Positions 10,497 to 12,058 of a DNA stretch of 12,058 nt are shown here, piece by piece. The stretch spans positions 1-12,058 of the forward strand of contig JAWWPG010000068.1 of the NCBI GenBank assembly GCA_033850885.1. Direction: 5' to 3'. This stretch comes from JAWWPG01 sp033850885. Its GTDB lineage: Bacteria; Actinomycetota; Actinomycetes; Propionibacteriales; Nocardioidaceae. The notes under the pieces are model-generated. The model searched no databases, had not been told where the DNA came from, and was given only the letters and a program-made list of their open reading frames with translations. Numbering within the stretch: the stretch's first letter is position 1; each line of letters starts with the position of its first letter. The position numbers were made by a program, and so were the translations under genes.

Positions 10497-12058
10497 CTAG
10501 CCGCAGACCACGTATGCGGTGACAGTGCCTCCGCCGGGGTTGCTGACGACGGTGATGGATGTTGCCGACCATCCCGTCGGGTTGGTGCCTGTCGTCGTCG
10601 GCTTCGACTCCGACAGTGCCGCCATTTCCTTGCCGGTACCCGAGGTGACAGCTACCGTGCCGCCACCGCTGATCGCCTTACCGGTGGTGCAGGTTGCGGT
10701 AGCGGTATGCGTCGTTCCGATGGTCTCATTGCCCGCGATGGTCACGGGAGTTCCAGTGACAACCGTGGTGGTTCCAACCACCCCGTTGGTGCCAGCCGGA
10801 CCAGTCGCACCAGTGGGACCTGCGGGACCGGTCGGTCCTGCCGGACCTGTAGCACCAGCCGGGCCTGTCGGACCAGCGACAGTTGAGTCTGCGCCCTTGG
10901 CTCCCGTGGGACCAGCCGGCCCGGTTGCACCGGTGTCACCCTTAAGTCCTTGCAGACCCTGCGCGCCGGTGGCTCCGGTCTGACCCTGAGGTCCGATCGG
11001 ACCAGTAGGTCCTGCAGCTCCGGTCGCACCTTGTGTACCTGCCGTACCTGTGGCTCCGGTGGCTCCGGTGGCTCCGGTGTCACCCTTCGGACCCTGAGGA
11101 CCAACCGCACCGGCCACACCCTGGGGACCAGCCGGTCCGACAGCGCCGGTAGCTCCAGCCGCTCCGGTGTCACCCTTCACGCCCTGGATGCCTTGGGCAC
11201 CGTTTGTGCCTGCAGCTCCGGTGGCTCCGGTGTCACCCTTGGCGCCTGTGGCGCCGGTGGCTCCATCAGTACCGTTGGCGCCGTTGGTTCCAGCCGCCCC
11301 GGTGGCTCCGGTGTCACCCTTGGCGCCAGTCGCGCCAGTGGCTCCGGCCGGACCAGCCGGACCCGCCGGTCCAACGTTGCCTTGAGGACCTTGCGCCCCT
11401 GTGGACCCTGTAGCTCCGGCGGCGCCGGCAGCTCCGGTGTCACCCTTGGCTCCGGTGGCTCCGTCGACACCGTTGGTGCCGGCAGCTCCGGTGTCACCCT
11501 TGACGCCCTGGGCGCCAGTAGCGCCCGTGGCTCCGGTGGCTCCGACGTCGCCCTTGGCGCCTGTGGCGCCGGTGGCTCCATCGGACCCGTTGGTGCCGTT
11601 GGACCCGGCAGCGCCGGTGTCACCCTTGGCTCCGGCTGCTCCGGTGGCTCCGGTGTCACCCTGATCACCCTGGACCCCCTGAGGTCCCTGGGCGCCTTGG
11701 ACACCCTGTTCACCTTGAAGACCCTGGGGACCCTGGACACCAGCGGCACCCTGGTCACCCTGGATGCCCTGGTCACCCTGGTTGCCCTGATCGCCCTTGG
11801 GCCCGGTGGCCCCTGTGGCGCCGGTGTCACCCTGGATGCCCTGGTCGCCCTGGACACCCGGGTCACCCTGAACACCTTGCGGACCAATGGCACCCGTGGC
11901 TCCTACAGCGCCAGTAGCACCCTGAGCTCCGGTGGCTCCGGTGTCACCCTTGGCGCCGGTCGCACCGTCGGTGCCGTTGGTGCCGTTGGTGCCGTTGGTG
12001 CCGGCAGCTCCGGTTGACCCGGTGTCACCCTTCGCACCCTGGGGACCGACCGCGCCGT
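10497..12058 (-). CDS. Collagen-like (Gly-X-Y) repeat protein, 5' end outside the window
   Basis: The 3' part of a gene: 519 codons plus the stop, and the frame stays open to the window edge. A GTG at 11180 is an internal valine codon (GVKGDTG), not the start. I count 141 Gly-X-Y triplets (10776-12056), broken once by four extra residues STVA (10875-10886). Y is mostly Thr, Gln, Ala or Lys, and X mostly Ala or Asp; proline is common only near the C-terminal end. Twelve Lys-Gly-Asp motifs occur, a combination known to stabilise bacterial triple helices. The last 92 residues form a beta-type domain with TATCTTGKAISGGG, a conserved GW and the ending VTAYVVCG, a C-terminal module I recognise from other actinobacterial collagen-like surface proteins; its two cysteines may pair. 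Secretion is presumed; the signal would be outside the window. A strong terminator follows. Confidence 0.93.
   Translation of the reverse strand, partial: GAVGPQGAKGDTGSTGAAGTNGTNGTNGTDGATGAKGDTGATGAQGATGAVGATGAIGPQGVQGDPGVQGDQGIQGDTGATGATGPKGDQGNQGDQGIQGDQGAAGVQGPQGLQGEQGVQGAQGPQGVQGDQGDTGATGAAGAKGDTGAAGSNGTNGSDGATGATGAKGDVGATGATGATGAQGVKGDTGAAGTNGVDGATGAKGDTGAAGAAGATGSTGAQGPQGNVGPAGPAGPAGATGATGAKGDTGATGAAGTNGANGTDGATGATGAKGDTGATGAAGTNGAQGIQGVKGDTGAAGATGAVGPAGPQGVAGAVGPQGPKGDTGATGATGATGTAGTQGATGAAGPTGPIGPQGQTGATGAQGLQGLKGDTGATGPAGPTGAKGADSTVAGPTGPAGATGPAGPTGPAGPTGATGPAGTNGVVGTTTVVTGTPVTIAGNETIGTTHTATATCTTGKAISGGGTVAVTSGTGKEMAALSESKPTTTGTNPTGWSATSITVVSNPGGGTVTAYVVCG
11652..11885 (-). repeat. 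Gln-rich block within the collagen-like region
   Basis: Visible triplets 20-45 are dominated by Y = Gln (GVQ, GDQ, GIQ, GPQ, GLQ, GEQ), with three KGD/DT-type triplets interspersed. The flanking parts are GAT/GDT/GAA with Y = Thr. The codon pattern also shifts, to CAG-GGT runs, which suggests that this block expanded separately from its neighbours. Confidence 0.8.

Noticed and set aside
10384..10572. Short minus-strand frame across the terminator region
   Set aside because: It overlaps the collagen-like 3' end and the hairpin, with no ribosome binding site and no recognisable protein.
11177..11180. GTG at 11180 as the start of the collagen-like gene
   Set aside because: The Gly-X-Y frame continues upstream without a stop to the window edge, and the GTG is the valine of a GVK triplet with no ribosome binding site.
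10950..12017. Long + strand reading frame opposite the collagen-like gene (355 codons, Ser/Gly/Thr-rich)
   Set aside because: It is the antisense of Gly-X-Y codons; the minus-strand frame makes a perfect collagen pattern with a proper C-terminal domain and a terminator, while this frame is low-complexity with no start signal.

Overview
This is a roughly 70% GC window from an actinobacterium. The evidence is the GC-rich codon use, ATGA/GTGA overlaps between shikimate genes, leaderless GTG starts behind TANNNT boxes, and the order prepilin peptidase - aroC - aroK - aroB - aroQ - (opposite-strand membrane protein) - efp - nusB. That order closely follows the aro/efp/nusB block of Mycobacterium and relatives, but without a pepQ-type peptidase gene before efp. 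I cannot name a genus from the sequence.

Left part (1-6031), housekeeping, mostly + strand. A type IV prepilin peptidase is followed by four consecutive shikimate-pathway enzymes: AroC, AroK, AroB and type II AroQ. aroC/aroK and aroK/aroB overlap by 4 bases; aroQ appears to have its own leaderless promoter. A minus-strand gene for a membrane-anchored protein with ten octapeptide repeats and an L7/L12-like C-terminal motif lies between aroQ and efp. Translation factor EF-P and antitermination factor NusB close the block. EF-P carries PGKGG at its tip instead of the PGKGP expected in actinobacteria.

Middle part (6024-8557), minus strand, accessory. Four genes look like one transcription unit running 8557 to 6024: a protein with an HELLEMLGDP metallopeptidase-like motif, a 415-aa beta-rich cysteine-containing protein, an 82-aa protein that is an 85% identical free-standing copy of the 415-aa protein's C-terminal domain, and an unrecognised 70-aa protein. 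None has a signal peptide. Two of the junctions use a stop codon fused to the next ribosome binding site (TAAGGAG). This is the best candidate for an undescribed system here.

Right part (8698-12058), minus strand, cell-surface. A TPR lipoprotein and an HNH-Excalibur lipoprotein probably form an operon. Upstream is the 3' part of a collagen-like protein (at least 519 residues visible, 141 Gly-X-Y triplets, 5' end outside the window) ending in a strong intrinsic-type terminator. I saw no tRNA, rRNA, CRISPR array, insertion sequence or riboswitch.
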